A DNA stretch of 57,501 nucleotides. Source: Roseovarius atlanticus (GTDB lineage Bacteria > Pseudomonadota > Alphaproteobacteria > Rhodobacterales > Rhodobacteraceae). The DNA lies in the NCBI RefSeq assembly GCF_001441615.1, contig NZ_LAXJ01000024.1:1-57501 (forward strand). Reading direction: 5' to 3'. This document shows positions 18,394 to 27,486 of the stretch, in pieces (the stretch's first letter is position 1; each line of letters starts with the position of its first letter). The translations under genes were made by a program, and so were the position numbers. The notes below the pieces were generated by a model. That model saw nothing but the letters and a program-made list of their open reading frames with translations. It was not told the DNA's origin and searched no databases.

Positions 18394-19632
18394 ATGTCCT
18401 CGCGCTTGCCAACAGCGTTCATCCTGATCACCGTCATGATCGACGCCATGGGCATCGGGATCATCATCCCCGTGATGCCCGAGCTTATCATGGATATCGA
18501 CGGCGGCACACTGGCGTCTGCGGCGCTCTGGGGCGGCGTGCTGACCTCGCTGTTCGCGGTGATGCAGTTCCTTTTCGGCCCCATGGTGGGCAACCTCAGC
18601 GACCGTTTCGGACGCCGGCCCATCCTGCTGGGCTCACTCCTGATCCTGGCGCTCGACTACCTCGTGATGGCCGTGGCCCATGCCATGTGGCTGCTCGTTC
18701 TGGGCCGGCTGGTGGGGGGCATCATGGCCGCCACGCAGTCGACAGCGGCCGCCTTCATGGCCGACACCTCGCCGCCGGAAAAACGCGGCGCGGGTTTCGG
18801 CCTCGTGTCGGCGGCCTTCGGCATGGGCTTCGTGCTGGGCCCGGTGATCGGCGGTTTGCTGGGCGACCTCGGCCCCCGCGCGCCGTTCTATGCCGCAGCG
18901 TCACTCGCCTTCGCCAACTTCCTCTTCGGCTGGGCGGTCCTTAGCGAGACCATAACCCCCGACCGTGCCCGCCCCTTCGTCTGGGCCCGCGCCAACCCGT
19001 TCGGCGCCCTGCGCCAGATCCGCGCCCTGCCCGGCCTCGGGCGCCTGCTGGTCGTGTTGCTGCTCTATCAACTGGCGTTCAACGTCTATCCCGCCATTTG
19101 GTCCTACTACACCACCGCCGCCTTCGGCTGGGACCCGTCGATGATCGGGCTTTCACTCGGCATCTTCGGCATCTCGATCTTCGCCGTGCAGGCGGGGCTG
19201 ATCGGGCTGGCCATCTCGCGGCTGGGCGAGGCCGGGACCGTGGTGCTGGCCCTCGGCTTCGCCATCCTCAGCTTCGCCGTGCTGGGCGTCATCTCGAACG
19301 GCTGGCTCGCACTCGCCCTCACCCCCGTCTCGGCGCTTGCGGCCATGTGCGTGCCCGCCCTGCACGCCATCATGTCCCGCCGCACGCCACACGACGCACA
19401 GGGCGAGCTTCAGGGCATCTTCACCTCGGTGGGCGCGCTGGCCATGATCATCTCGCCGCTGATGATGACCAACATCTTCGCCGCCTTCACCAATCCCGAT
19501 GCAACTTTCCGTCTACCCGGCGCCCCCTTCCTCGCCGCGCTTCTGCTGGTGGCCCTCGGCCTCGTGCTCTTTCTCACCCGCAGGCGCCACGCATCCGCCG
19601 ATTACGTCGCGACAGGTCGCAATCGGCCTTGA
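18394..19632 (+). CDS. MFS transporter, TetA-like drug/proton antiporter
   Basis: 412 residues with twelve hydrophobic segments. Motif A between helices 2 and 3 is GNLSDRFGRRPILLGS. The helix-1 sequence ITVMIDAMGIGIIIPVMPEL, with Asp in the membrane, is typical of the TetA/MdtG group of 12-helix drug exporters. Motif C (GMGFVLGPVIGG) supports antiport. This does not prove tetracycline resistance. The next gene starts 53 bases later on the same strand. Confidence 0.85.
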   Translation: MSSRLPTAFILITVMIDAMGIGIIIPVMPELIMDIDGGTLASAALWGGVLTSLFAVMQFLFGPMVGNLSDRFGRRPILLGSLLILALDYLVMAVAHAMWLLVLGRLVGGIMAATQSTAAAFMADTSPPEKRGAGFGLVSAAFGMGFVLGPVIGGLLGDLGPRAPFYAAASLAFANFLFGWAVLSETITPDRARPFVWARANPFGALRQIRALPGLGRLLVVLLLYQLAFNVYPAIWSYYTTAAFGWDPSMIGLSLGIFGISIFAVQAGLIGLAISRLGEAGTVVLALGFAILSFAVLGVISNGWLALALTPVSALAAMCVPALHAIMSRRTPHDAQGELQGIFTSVGALAMIISPLMMTNIFAAFTNPDATFRLPGAPFLAALLLVALGLVLFLTRRRHASADYVATGRNRP

Positions 19633-19685
19633 AATCGCGCGGAAAAACCGATCAGGCTGGCGGTCAACGAACTTCGGGAGGGATC

Positions 19686-20771
19686 ATGAAAACCATCAAA
19701 GCCGCCGTGTGCCACGAATTCGGTTCCCCCCTCGTGATCGAGGACGTGCGCCTGCGCGCGCCCGAACAGAACGAGGTCGAGGTCGCGCTGGAAACCGTCG
19801 CCATCTGCCATTCCGACATCTCCTATGCCGACGGCGCCTGGGGCGGGTCGCTCCCGGCGGTCTACGGCCACGAAGCCGCGGGCCGCATCTCGGCCATCGG
19901 CGACGGCGTGACCGGCCTTGCCGTGGGCGACCCGGTGGTGGTGACCCTCATTCGCGCCTGCGGGCAATGCCCCAGCTGCGGCGCGGGCCGGCCCACGGGT
20001 TGCGAAACGCCGTTCGACGGCGACCACGGCGCGCTTTCCACAGCCGACGGCGGCAAGCTGCACCAAGCCATGGCCTGCGGCGCCTTTGCCACCGACGTGG
20101 TCGTGCATCACTCCCAGGTCGTGAAGATCCCCGAAGGCATGGCGATGGACGCCGCCTCGCTTCTGGCCTGCGGCGTGGTCACCGGCGTCGGCGCGGTGGT
20201 CAACGCGGCGCAGCTGCGCGCCGGTCAGGACGTGGTGGTGATCGGCGCAGGCGGCGTCGGCCTCAACGCCATCCAGGGCGCGCGCATCGCCGGTGCCCGC
20301 CGCATCGTCGCCGTCGACATGACCGAGGACAAGCTGGCCGATGCAAAAGCCTTCGGTGCCACCGACGGCGTACTGGCCTCCCAGGACAAACCCTGGCGCG
20401 CCGCGAAAGAGGCGATGGGCCGCGGTGCCGACGCCGTGCTTGTCACCGTGGGCGCCGCCCGCGCCTATGACGAGGCCCCCCGTTATATCGCGGGCGGCGG
20501 CAAGGTCATCATGGTCGGAATGCCCGCCACGGGCGCGGAATCGACCTACGAGGCCGCCAACTTCGCCGCCGCCGGGCAGAGCATGGTCGGCTCGAAAATG
20601 GGCGACGTGGTGATCCGGCGCGACATCCCGTGGATGGTCGATCTCTACCAGCAAGGTCGCCTCAAGCTCGACGAACTCATCTCAAACCGCTGGACCCTGG
20701 ACCAGATCAACGACGCCATCGCCGACACAAAATCCGGCAACGCCCGGCGCAACGTCATCATGCTGCGCTAG
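19686..20771 (+). CDS. Zinc-dependent alcohol dehydrogenase
   Basis: 361-residue medium-chain dehydrogenase. Catalytic-zinc ligands are in AICHSDISYADG and GHEAAG. The structural-zinc Cys cluster is CGQCPSCGAGRPTGC and the NAD motif GAGGVGLNAIQGARIAGA. The spacing fits class III-like or aryl-alcohol dehydrogenases. The substrate is not clear. The start at 19686 follows GGGAGGG and the conserved N-terminus begins there. Probably cotranscribed with the MFS gene; palindrome copy 2 lies just after its stop. Confidence 0.88.
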   Translation: MKTIKAAVCHEFGSPLVIEDVRLRAPEQNEVEVALETVAICHSDISYADGAWGGSLPAVYGHEAAGRISAIGDGVTGLAVGDPVVVTLIRACGQCPSCGAGRPTGCETPFDGDHGALSTADGGKLHQAMACGAFATDVVVHHSQVVKIPEGMAMDAASLLACGVVTGVGAVVNAAQLRAGQDVVVIGAGGVGLNAIQGARIAGARRIVAVDMTEDKLADAKAFGATDGVLASQDKPWRAAKEAMGRGADAVLVTVGAARAYDEAPRYIAGGGKVIMVGMPATGAESTYEAANFAAAGQSMVGSKMGDVVIRRDIPWMVDLYQQGRLKLDELISNRWTLDQINDAIADTKSGNARRNVIMLR

Positions 20772-20786
20772 GCCGACCCCGAGGGC

Positions 20787-20831
20787 GGCATTTTCTGCGC
20801 AGAAAATGCCCCGGAAAATGCGCATTTTCCG
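20787..20831. repeat. Double-palindrome element (copy 2)
   Basis: A perfect 24-bp palindrome at 20787-20810 (half site GGCATTTTCTGC) is followed one base later by a perfect 20-bp palindrome at 20812-20831 (half site CGGAAAATGC). GGGCGG at 20783-20788 could also pair with CCGCCC at 20829-20834, closing both into a cruciform. Same plan as copy 1: two short-loop palindromes with A/T arms around GCGC, between + strand genes. Confidence 0.8.
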
Positions 20832-20885
20832 CCCCCAACCGTGCGCCCTGTTAAAGAGGGGCGCCTGACAACGGCACCGTCGCGG

Positions 20886-20918
20886 TACCGACGTAATACC
20901 GACGCGATACCGACACGG
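20886..20918. repeat. Three 11-bp tandem repeats (TACCGAC boxes)
   Basis: TACCGACGTAA, TACCGACGCGA and TACCGACACGG follow each other with exact 11-bp period, one helical turn, about 110 bases before the enolase-superfamily gene. This is a plausible operator array or iteron-like site. Confidence 0.7.
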
Positions 20919-21027
20919 ATTTCGGGGGTTCGCCGCCGTTAACCCTTTGCAACACACCTCGCCGATTTCCGGCTTGCCACCTCGCGCCGCCCGGGCCACC
21001 GTGCACTTTACCAGCAGGGAGACCGTC

Positions 21028-22260
21028 ATGAAGCTCAAGGACCTCGACATCCTCGTCACCTCGCCCCCCGCGCCGGGCTGGGGCGGGCAGTACTGGATCC
21101 TGGTGAAACTGACCACCGACAACGGCATCACCGGCTGGGGCGAATGCTATGCCAGCAGCGTCGGCCCCGACGCCATGAAGGCCGTCATCACCGACGTGTT
21201 CACCCGGCACATGCAAGACCAAAGCCCTGAAAACATTGAATTCATGTTCCGCCGCGCCTATTCCTCGGGCTTCACCCAGCGCCCCGATCTGACCGTCATG
21301 GGCGCCTTTTCCGGTCTGGAAATCGCCTGTTGGGACATCCTCGGCAAGGCGCGCGAGCGCCCTGTCTGGGCGCTTCTGGGCGGCCGGATGAACGACCGCA
21401 TCCGCGCCTACACCTATCTCTACCCCCTGCCGCAGCACGACATCACGCCGTTCTGGACCTCGCCCGACATGGCCGCCGAGTCCGCGCTCGACCTGCTAAG
21501 CCGTGGATATACCGCAGTAAAATTCGACCCCGCCGGCCCCTACACCATGCGCGGCGGCCACATGCCCGCCGGCACCGACATCTCGCTCTCGGCCGCCTTC
21601 TGCAAAGCGATCCGAGAGGCCGTGGGCGACCGCGCCGACCTTCTCTTCGGCACGCACGGCCAGTTCACCACGGCGGGCGCGATCCGTCTCGCCAAGGCGA
21701 TCGAGCCCTACGATCCGCTCTGGTACGAAGAGCCGGTACCCCCTGATAACGTTGCGGAAATGGCCAAGGTGGCCGCCGCCACCTCGATCCCCGTGGCCAC
21801 CGGCGAGCGCCTGACCACCAAGGCCGAGTTCGCGCCTGTCCTGCGCTCCGGCGCCGCGTCGATCCTGCAACCGGCGCTCGGCCGCGCGGGCGGCATCTGG
21901 GAGGTCAAGAAGATCGCCGCCATGGCAGAGGTCTATAACGCGCAGATGGCGCCGCATCTCTATGCCGGGCCGGTGGAATGGGCGGCGAACATCCACCTCG
22001 CGGCCTCGATCCCGAATATCCTGATGGCTGAAACCATCGAGACCGAGTTCCATAAGAACCTGATAAAGAACACCATTCAGGTCGAGGACGGCTTCATCAT
22101 CCCGCCCGAAACCCCTGGCCTGGGGATAGACGTGGACGAGGATCTGGCCCGCGCGCATCCTTTCACAGGCGACGGGCTGCACCTGCAAATGCAGGACGCG
22201 CCCTGCGATTACGTGAATGGCAATTCCTTCGCCGGGGGAGCTCCGGTCAAGACAGGCTGA
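21028..22260 (+). CDS. Mandelate racemase/muconate lactonizing enzyme family protein
   Basis: 410-residue enolase-superfamily enzyme. The N-terminal cap ends with GITGWGECYASSVG; the barrel carries DLLFGTHGQFTTAGAIRLA, PLWYEEPVPPDN (metal-binding Glu) and PVATGERL (third metal ligand). The first ligand strand is GYTAVKFDPAGPYTMRGGHM. The His in GTHGQ replaces the usual DxN and suggests the dehydratase/cycloisomerase group acting on sugar acids, but the reaction cannot be fixed from sequence. The ATG at 21028 follows CAGGGA. Upstream lies the 11-bp repeat array. Confidence 0.85.
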   Translation: MKLKDLDILVTSPPAPGWGGQYWILVKLTTDNGITGWGECYASSVGPDAMKAVITDVFTRHMQDQSPENIEFMFRRAYSSGFTQRPDLTVMGAFSGLEIACWDILGKARERPVWALLGGRMNDRIRAYTYLYPLPQHDITPFWTSPDMAAESALDLLSRGYTAVKFDPAGPYTMRGGHMPAGTDISLSAAFCKAIREAVGDRADLLFGTHGQFTTAGAIRLAKAIEPYDPLWYEEPVPPDNVAEMAKVAAATSIPVATGERLTTKAEFAPVLRSGAASILQPALGRAGGIWEVKKIAAMAEVYNAQMAPHLYAGPVEWAANIHLAASIPNILMAETIETEFHKNLIKNTIQVEDGFIIPPETPGLGIDVDEDLARAHPFTGDGLHLQMQDAPCDYVNGNSFAGGAPVKTG

Positions 22261-22338
22261 ACCCCCGTCGCAAGGCGTCGATCCGGCGCATTAAGAGTGG
22301 CTTAACACCTTCATGGTCTGATCTCGGAGAACAAACGC

Positions 22339-23631
22339 TCAGCAGCCGCCCGACTGCACCAGGCCATAGCCATAATGCGAATCGCGCCCGCCGGGACCAA
22401 GGTCCTTGGCCGAACTGCGCAAAAACGCCCGTGCACCGTTCAGCGACAGCCCCCCGCGCGACGCCTGCCGCGCCAGGATCGCGGTCACCACCGGCGCGGC
22501 AAAGGAGGTGCCCGAGCGATAGCTGCCGCCGTTGCCCCAGGCCACGTACAGGTCCACGCCGGGGGCTGCAAACTCGATATGCCTGCCGTAATTGGCGCGA
22601 CCGTACAGCCGTCCGCCGGCATCCACCGCCGTCACCGCGATGGTGCTGGGCGACGCCGCGGGATAGACCGGCGCGCCGGAACGGTCGTTGCCCGCCGCGG
22701 CCACGATCACCACGCCCCTGCCCTGTGCCAGGCCCAATAGCTTGGCAAAGACCTGGTTGCTGGCCCCGGCAAAGGACATGTTGACCAGCCGCACGCCGCT
22801 GCCGACCAGCCAGTCCAGCCCGGCCGCCACGGCCTCCAACCGGCCGCCGTCGCTGGTCTTTTCCAGCCCGAACGCCTCGGCGGCATAGACCTGCACCCCC
22901 GGCGCCAGCCCCGCCAGCGGCCCCGCCCCGCTGGAGCCCGCGATCAGCCCGGCCACGGCGGTGCCATGGCTGGCCCCGGTGCGGCGCGCGCCCTCGCGCA
23001 GAAAGCTCTGGCGCACGATCCGCACACCGCCAAAGGCCGGGTGGCCTGCATTGACCGCGCCGTCGATCACGCCCACCCGGATGCTGCGCCCGACGCGGCA
23101 GCTCTGGCCCGGCGCGTCGCCCACCATCAAAGCGTGATAGACCCGCGGACCGGCAGAGCGGACATAGATCTTGTGCAGATCCAGCACCGCCGACGGCGTG
23201 CGGCCCGCCAACAGCGCCCGCCCCTGTTCCAGGGTCAGGGTGCGCGGAAAGACGAAGAAATACATCTGCTGGCCGAACTGCGGCAGGGGCCGCTCACGCA
23301 GCAATGTCGCGCCAGCGCTGATTAGCGCCTGCGCCGCCGCCGTCGCCTGTCCCCGGTTGACCAGCAGCACGTATTCCGGCGAGCCGTCGGTGGCCTGCAC
23401 CTCGTCCCGCGCCGCCCGGCGCAGCCCGCCGGTCGGTTTCGTGCGCGGGTTGTTGCCCGCCTCTCCGCCGCGTCCGTCGGTACCTTGCTGGACCTCCACC
23501 AGGCCCGGAATGCCACAGGCTCCAACACAGTCCGGCCCCGCCACGGCCACCGCCGCACGCGCCCCCTGGGGCATCACCGCCAGCATCAGGTACAAAATTC
23601 CGAAGTAAAGGAGGTTGCGGAAAAAAGTCAT
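22339..23631 (-). CDS. S8-family subtilisin-like serine peptidase
   Basis: About 430 residues with an N-terminal signal-like helix (LLYFGILYLMLAVMPQGARA). A possible propeptide-like region follows, then a catalytic domain. Asp is in RVGVIDGAVNAGHP, His in ASHGTAVAGLIAG, the oxyanion Asn in VIVAAAGND and Ser in SGTSFAAPVVTA, so the triad is complete. It is the third gene of the sigma/anti-sigma operon, starting right at the anti-sigma stop. It is probably exported to the periplasm. A role in signal-dependent proteolysis is inferred from context only. Confidence 0.88.
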   Translation of the reverse strand: MTFFRNLLYFGILYLMLAVMPQGARAAVAVAGPDCVGACGIPGLVEVQQGTDGRGGEAGNNPRTKPTGGLRRAARDEVQATDGSPEYVLLVNRGQATAAAQALISAGATLLRERPLPQFGQQMYFFVFPRTLTLEQGRALLAGRTPSAVLDLHKIYVRSAGPRVYHALMVGDAPGQSCRVGRSIRVGVIDGAVNAGHPAFGGVRIVRQSFLREGARRTGASHGTAVAGLIAGSSGAGPLAGLAPGVQVYAAEAFGLEKTSDGGRLEAVAAGLDWLVGSGVRLVNMSFAGASNQVFAKLLGLAQGRGVVIVAAAGNDRSGAPVYPAASPSTIAVTAVDAGGRLYGRANYGRHIEFAAPGVDLYVAWGNGGSYRSGTSFAAPVVTAILARQASRGGLSLNGARAFLRSSAKDLGPGGRDSHYGYGLVQSGGC

Positions 23632-23632
23632 A

Positions 23633-24259
23633 TCATTCAGCGCTTTCAACAATATCGTCGCGCGCCACCAAGGCCGTCACGGCCTCGGCCCGCGCCGCGT
23701 CATCGGGGGCGGCCAGCGTGTAAAGCCCGATCGCCGACGGCCCGTCCACGATCACCAGCCCCTGCTCCAGCAAGAGCGCCCGGATTTCCGCCTCCGAGGC
23801 ATCCTCGGCAAAGGCCACCCGGATCGTGAACTCCGCGCTCGCAGCCGGGCTTTGCCCACCGGCCAGTTCAAAATCAGTGCCGCCATCATACCCGATATAG
23901 GCGGTTTGCGCCACAACCAGACCGAACAGGACGACCGCCGCGATCTTCCAGAAGCTGCCGGGCGCCGATGGCAGGTTCGCGGCCTCCGGCAGACCGGCCT
24001 GCGGCACCACGGGGGTGGCGGCCTCGGCGTCGATCTCGCGCATCAGCCGGGCAAGGCCCATTTCACCGGGCGAGGACACATCCTCGGATTGCATCTCGCG
24101 GCGCATGGCCTTCAGCGCCTCCAGTTCTCCGGCCAGCTGCGGGTCGGCGGCCACGGCGGCCTCGACGGCGGCGCGTTCCTCGCCTTCGAGCGTGTCGTTG
24201 GCCAGAAAGACCAGCAGCGCCTCGATCTCGTCACGCGACAGTTCGGGTGTATCGCTCAT
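23633..24259 (-). CDS. Membrane-anchored anti-sigma factor
   Basis: 208 residues. The N-terminal half (LSRDEIEALLVFLANDTLEGEERAAVEAAVAAD) resembles the helical sigma-binding region of zinc-free anti-sigma proteins. One transmembrane helix follows near residue 110 (KIAAVVLFGLVVAQTAYIGY), then a periplasmic part of about 80 residues with a ferredoxin-like alpha/beta pattern (IRVAFAEDASEAEIRALLLEQGLVIVDGP). It starts by ATGA overlap with the ECF sigma factor and ends at the start of the subtilase. Its order and topology fit a cognate anti-sigma factor. Confidence 0.8.
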   Translation of the reverse strand: MSDTPELSRDEIEALLVFLANDTLEGEERAAVEAAVAADPQLAGELEALKAMRREMQSEDVSSPGEMGLARLMREIDAEAATPVVPQAGLPEAANLPSAPGSFWKIAAVVLFGLVVAQTAYIGYDGGTDFELAGGQSPAASAEFTIRVAFAEDASEAEIRALLLEQGLVIVDGPSAIGLYTLAAPDDAARAEAVTALVARDDIVESAE

Positions 24260-24807
24260 GACGGCACCTCCATCCGGGACGATAGGCAATGCAGCAAGAG
24301 CTTCTTGGCGTGAAAGACCCGCGTCTTGATCGTGCCCTCGGGCACCTCGGCCACGGTGGCGATCTCGCCATAGGTCATGTCCTGGTAGAACGCCAGTTCC
24401 ACCGCCGAACGGTGCTGCGGCTTCAGCTGGTCCATGCAATAGCGCAGGTGTTCCGCCTCCTGCGCCGACGCCAGGCAGGTCGCCGCGTCGGGGCTGTCAT
24501 CGACGCGCTCGTCGATCTCGTCGGTCAGGTCGACCCGTTTGTGTTTGCGAAAATGATCCATCGTTTTCCTGTAGGCTATGCCGAATACCCATGTTTTCAC
24601 CGTCGACCGGCCCTCGAAGCGCCCTGCAGAGCGCCAGATGTCCATGAAGACGTCATGCTGTATGTCGGCCGCCTCGTGCGGATCGTTCATTTTCGAGACG
24701 ATGAACCGGAAAACCGGCTTTTCCAGCGCCTTGTAAAAGGCGGCAAAGGCGGTCCGGTCACCGTCGGCCATGCGCCTCAGAAGGTCTGCCAGTTCGCTGT
24801 TGTGCAT
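24256..24807 (-). CDS. ECF-type RNA polymerase sigma factor
   Basis: 183 residues. Region 2 is seen in AAFYKALEKPVFRFIVSKM, DIQHDVFMDIWRSAGRFEG and TWVFGIAYRKTMDHFR. Region 4 is LKPQHRSAVELAFYQDMTYGEIATVAEVPEGTIKTRV. There is no sigma 1.1 or 3 region. It is the first gene of a three-gene coupled operon with anti-sigma and subtilase. The ATG at 24807 lies within one arm of an 11-bp inverted repeat that may be an operator. Confidence 0.9.
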   Translation of the reverse strand: MHNSELADLLRRMADGDRTAFAAFYKALEKPVFRFIVSKMNDPHEAADIQHDVFMDIWRSAGRFEGRSTVKTWVFGIAYRKTMDHFRKHKRVDLTDEIDERVDDSPDAATCLASAQEAEHLRYCMDQLKPQHRSAVELAFYQDMTYGEIATVAEVPEGTIKTRVFHAKKLLLHCLSSRMEVPS

Positions 24808-24866
24808 CCTGTCCCGTCCGTTTCCCACGGCACAGGGTCCCAGTGCGCCGCCGCTGACAGGATGCA
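24803..24866 (-). promoter_or_regulatory. Inverted repeat at the sigma-factor start
   Basis: TGCATCCTGTC at 24803-24813 and its exact complement GACAGGATGCA at 24856-24866 flank 42 bases upstream of, and overlapping, the sigma-factor ATG. It could be an operator or an mRNA leader hairpin. Confidence 0.35.
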
Positions 24867-24926
24867 ATGAGACGGACCGCCCGGTCAAAGCCTAACATGC
24901 CGCCCGTGTTGCGCCAGGTCCCGCCC

Positions 24927-25856
24927 CTAGGGCAACTGCCCCAGCCACAGCCAGACCGTCAGCACCGACAGCGCCGTCGCCACCAGCACCGTCGTCGCCG
25001 CCACCCGCATCGCCCGTCCGTACATGCTGGCAAAGATATAGGCGTTGATCCCCGGCGCCATCGCCGCCGTCAGCACCGCCGAGCGCGTTGCCTCGACCGG
25101 CAGGGCAAAGACCAGGCCCAGCCCCCGCGTGATCAGCGGATGCACCACCAGCGAGATGAGGCAGAGGGTGAACACGAGCCGCAGATCGCCCTCGGGCCGG
25201 TAACTGGCCAGCACGCCCCCCAATCCGAACAGCGCCGCCGGCAGCGCCGACCGCACCAGCAGATCCAGCGCGTCATTCACCGTGCCAGGCAGGGGCAAAC
25301 CGCTCAGGTTCACCGCCAGCCCCAGCAGAATGCCAAGGATCAGGGAGTTCGAAAACATCGCCTTCGCCACCCGCATCACAAAGCCCGCGCCGGTCTGGCC
25401 CTTGGCGCGGACGATCTCCATCGCGGTGATCCCGACGCCGTAACAGATCGGCGAATGCAGCGCGATGATGGCATAGTTTGCTTCCAGCGCGTCCGCGCCA
25501 TAGGCCCGCTCGGTCAGCGGCAGCCCCAGCAGAAGCGAGTTCGAGAAGAGGCAGCAAAACCCGATCGGAACGCAATCCTCCCACGGGCGACCGAACAGGA
25601 AGCGTCCGCCGAACATGCCCAGAAAGAAACCCGCCAGCGCACCGGCATAGAAGCTCAGCAACATGCGCCATTCGAAATGCTGACCAAGATCCAGCCGCGC
25701 GATGGCCACGAACAGAAGACAGGGCAGCGCAAAGCCTTGGGTGAATTTCATCAGTCCGTCGACACCGCTCTGGCTGAACCAGCCGCGCCAGACCGCCACG
25801 TAGCCGAAGCCGATCACCATGAACACCGGCAGGATGACGTCCAGCAGGGCCTGCAT
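24927..25856 (-). CDS. AEC-family (auxin efflux carrier-like) transporter
   Basis: 309 residues with about ten membrane helices in two inverted halves. The N-terminal DVILPVFMVIGFGYVAVWRGWF and the central polar break in GFCCLFSNSLLLGLPL are typical of AEC permeases that export organic acids or amino acid derivatives. It is the last gene of the minus-strand operon, four bases after the MBL gene. The substrate is unknown. Confidence 0.87.
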   Translation of the reverse strand: MQALLDVILPVFMVIGFGYVAVWRGWFSQSGVDGLMKFTQGFALPCLLFVAIARLDLGQHFEWRMLLSFYAGALAGFFLGMFGGRFLFGRPWEDCVPIGFCCLFSNSLLLGLPLTERAYGADALEANYAIIALHSPICYGVGITAMEIVRAKGQTGAGFVMRVAKAMFSNSLILGILLGLAVNLSGLPLPGTVNDALDLLVRSALPAALFGLGGVLASYRPEGDLRLVFTLCLISLVVHPLITRGLGLVFALPVEATRSAVLTAAMAPGINAYIFASMYGRAMRVAATTVLVATALSVLTVWLWLGQLP

Positions 25857-25860
25857 TCCG

Positions 25861-26658
25861 CTAGTCCCTGTAGGTGATCACCATGCCGTCATAGGCTGGG
25901 GTGATGTGGTCGGGGGTTTCGTCGACAAGGGTCTGGTAATCCATGTCGATATGCATGTTGGTCAGTACCGCGCGGCGCGGGGCGGCGCGCGCGATCCACT
26001 CCAGCGATTGTTCCAGGTGGGAATGCGTCGGGTGCGGCGTGCGGCGCAGCGCGTCGAGGACCCAGCAATCGAGGTTTTCCAGAACCTTCCAGCTCTCCTC
26101 GGGGATCTCGGCCACATCCGGCAAATACGCGAGGTCACCCATCCGGAACCCCAGCGCGTCGATCGAGCCGTGGTTGACCTCGAACGGGCGCAATGTGATG
26201 GCCCCGCCCTGGCCCTCGATCACCACGTCGCCCTTGATCGTGTGCATGTCCAGAATGGGCGGATACGGGCTGTCGTCGGGCTGGATGAAGGCATAGCCGA
26301 ACCGCGAATACAGCGCGTTCTGCGTGTCGCCATCGGCCCAGACGGGCAAGCGCTGGCGCATGTTGAAAACGATCATCCGCAGATCGTCCAGCCCATGCAC
26401 ATGGTCGGCATGAGCGTGCGTATAGACCACAGCGTCCAGCGCACCCACGCCCGCATCCAGAAGCTGCGCGCGCAGGTCGGGCGAGGTGTCGATCAAAACG
26501 CGGGTGATGCCCTCCTCGCCCTCGCGCTCGATCAGCATCGAGCAGCGGCGGCGATAATTCCGCGGGTTTTCAGGGTCGCAATCGCCCCAGTGCCCGCCAA
26601 GGCGCGGCACCCCGCCGGACGAACCGCAGCCCAGGATGGTGAATCGTGTCTCTCCCAT
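25861..26658 (-). CDS. MBL-fold metallohydrolase (PhnP-like)
   Basis: 265 residues. Metal-binding HxHxDH is VVYTHAHADHVHGLDDL, with further His in FEVNHGSIDALGF and in TNMHIDMDY. The N-terminus FTILGCGSSGGVPRLGG is typical of PhnP-like cyclic phosphodiesterases. Its gene start overlaps the tatD stop (TGATG). The operon position beside tatD is conserved in related bacteria. The true substrate is unknown. Confidence 0.87.
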   Translation of the reverse strand: MGETRFTILGCGSSGGVPRLGGHWGDCDPENPRNYRRRCSMLIEREGEEGITRVLIDTSPDLRAQLLDAGVGALDAVVYTHAHADHVHGLDDLRMIVFNMRQRLPVWADGDTQNALYSRFGYAFIQPDDSPYPPILDMHTIKGDVVIEGQGGAITLRPFEVNHGSIDALGFRMGDLAYLPDVAEIPEESWKVLENLDCWVLDALRRTPHPTHSHLEQSLEWIARAAPRRAVLTNMHIDMDYQTLVDETPDHITPAYDGMVITYRD

Positions 26659-27464
26659 CAGGCGGCAGCTTTCCATTTTGCGGCCTTCCAGAACAGCCGG
26701 TCGAAATTGGCCTGCGTCTGCGCGGCGAAATCGGGCCAGTCCATGCCAAACACCTCGGCGCCCACCTTGGCCGTATGCACGGTATAGGCAGGTTCGTTCC
26801 GCTTGCCGCGATAGGGCGGCGGCGCGAGGTACGGCGCGTCGGTTTCCACCAGGATGCGGTCAACCGGGGCGGACGCGAAGATGTCGCGCAACTCCTGGCT
26901 TTTGGGAAAGGCCGAGATACCAGACATCGACAGGTAGAACCCAAGGTCGAGCGCCGCCTTGCCCAGTTCCGCACCGGACGAAAAGCAATGCATCACGCAG
27001 CTATATGCGCCGGCCTTGTGCTCTTCGGTCAGGATCCGCGCCATGTCTTCGTCGGCGTCCCGCGCGTGGATGATCAGAGGCAGGCCGGTCTGCCGTGCCG
27101 CCTCAATATGCAGGCGCAGGCTCTTCTGTTGCGCATCCGCGCTCTCGGCGGTGTAGTGATAATCCAGCCCCGTCTCGCCGATGCCCACGAACTTGGGATG
27201 CTTCGCCAGCGACACCAGCGCATCGACCGTCGCCATCGGCTCGTCCGCCACGCTCATCGGATGGGTGCCGGCGGCATAGAAAACTTCCGGATGCGCCTCG
27301 GCAATCGCCCGCACCTGCGGCTCCAGCCGCAGCTTGGTGCAGATGGTGACCATCCGCGTCACCCCGGCCTCAACCGCGCGCGCGATGACGTCGCCACGCT
27401 CTTTGTCGAAGGTCTCGAAATCAAGATGGCAATGGCTGTCGGTGATCTGGACTTGGTCGGTCAT
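26658..27464 (-). CDS. tatD: TatD-family metal-dependent DNase
   Basis: 268-residue TIM-barrel hydrolase. DSHCHLDF gives the first two metal His, VGIGETGLDYHY the Glu, LIIHARDADED and MHCFSSG further His, and VETDAPYLAPPPYRGKRNEP the final Asp. Such proteins are 3'-5' DNases, also acting as deacylases in some species. The ATG at 27464 is chosen because the metal motif follows. It lies 22 bases after holB and overlaps the MBL gene. Confidence 0.92.
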   Translation of the reverse strand: MTDQVQITDSHCHLDFETFDKERGDVIARAVEAGVTRMVTICTKLRLEPQVRAIAEAHPEVFYAAGTHPMSVADEPMATVDALVSLAKHPKFVGIGETGLDYHYTAESADAQQKSLRLHIEAARQTGLPLIIHARDADEDMARILTEEHKAGAYSCVMHCFSSGAELGKAALDLGFYLSMSGISAFPKSQELRDIFASAPVDRILVETDAPYLAPPPYRGKRNEPAYTVHTAKVGAEVFGMDWPDFAAQTQANFDRLFWKAAKWKAAA

Positions 27465-27486
27465 GGGGCCTTGGGTCTGATGGTGC

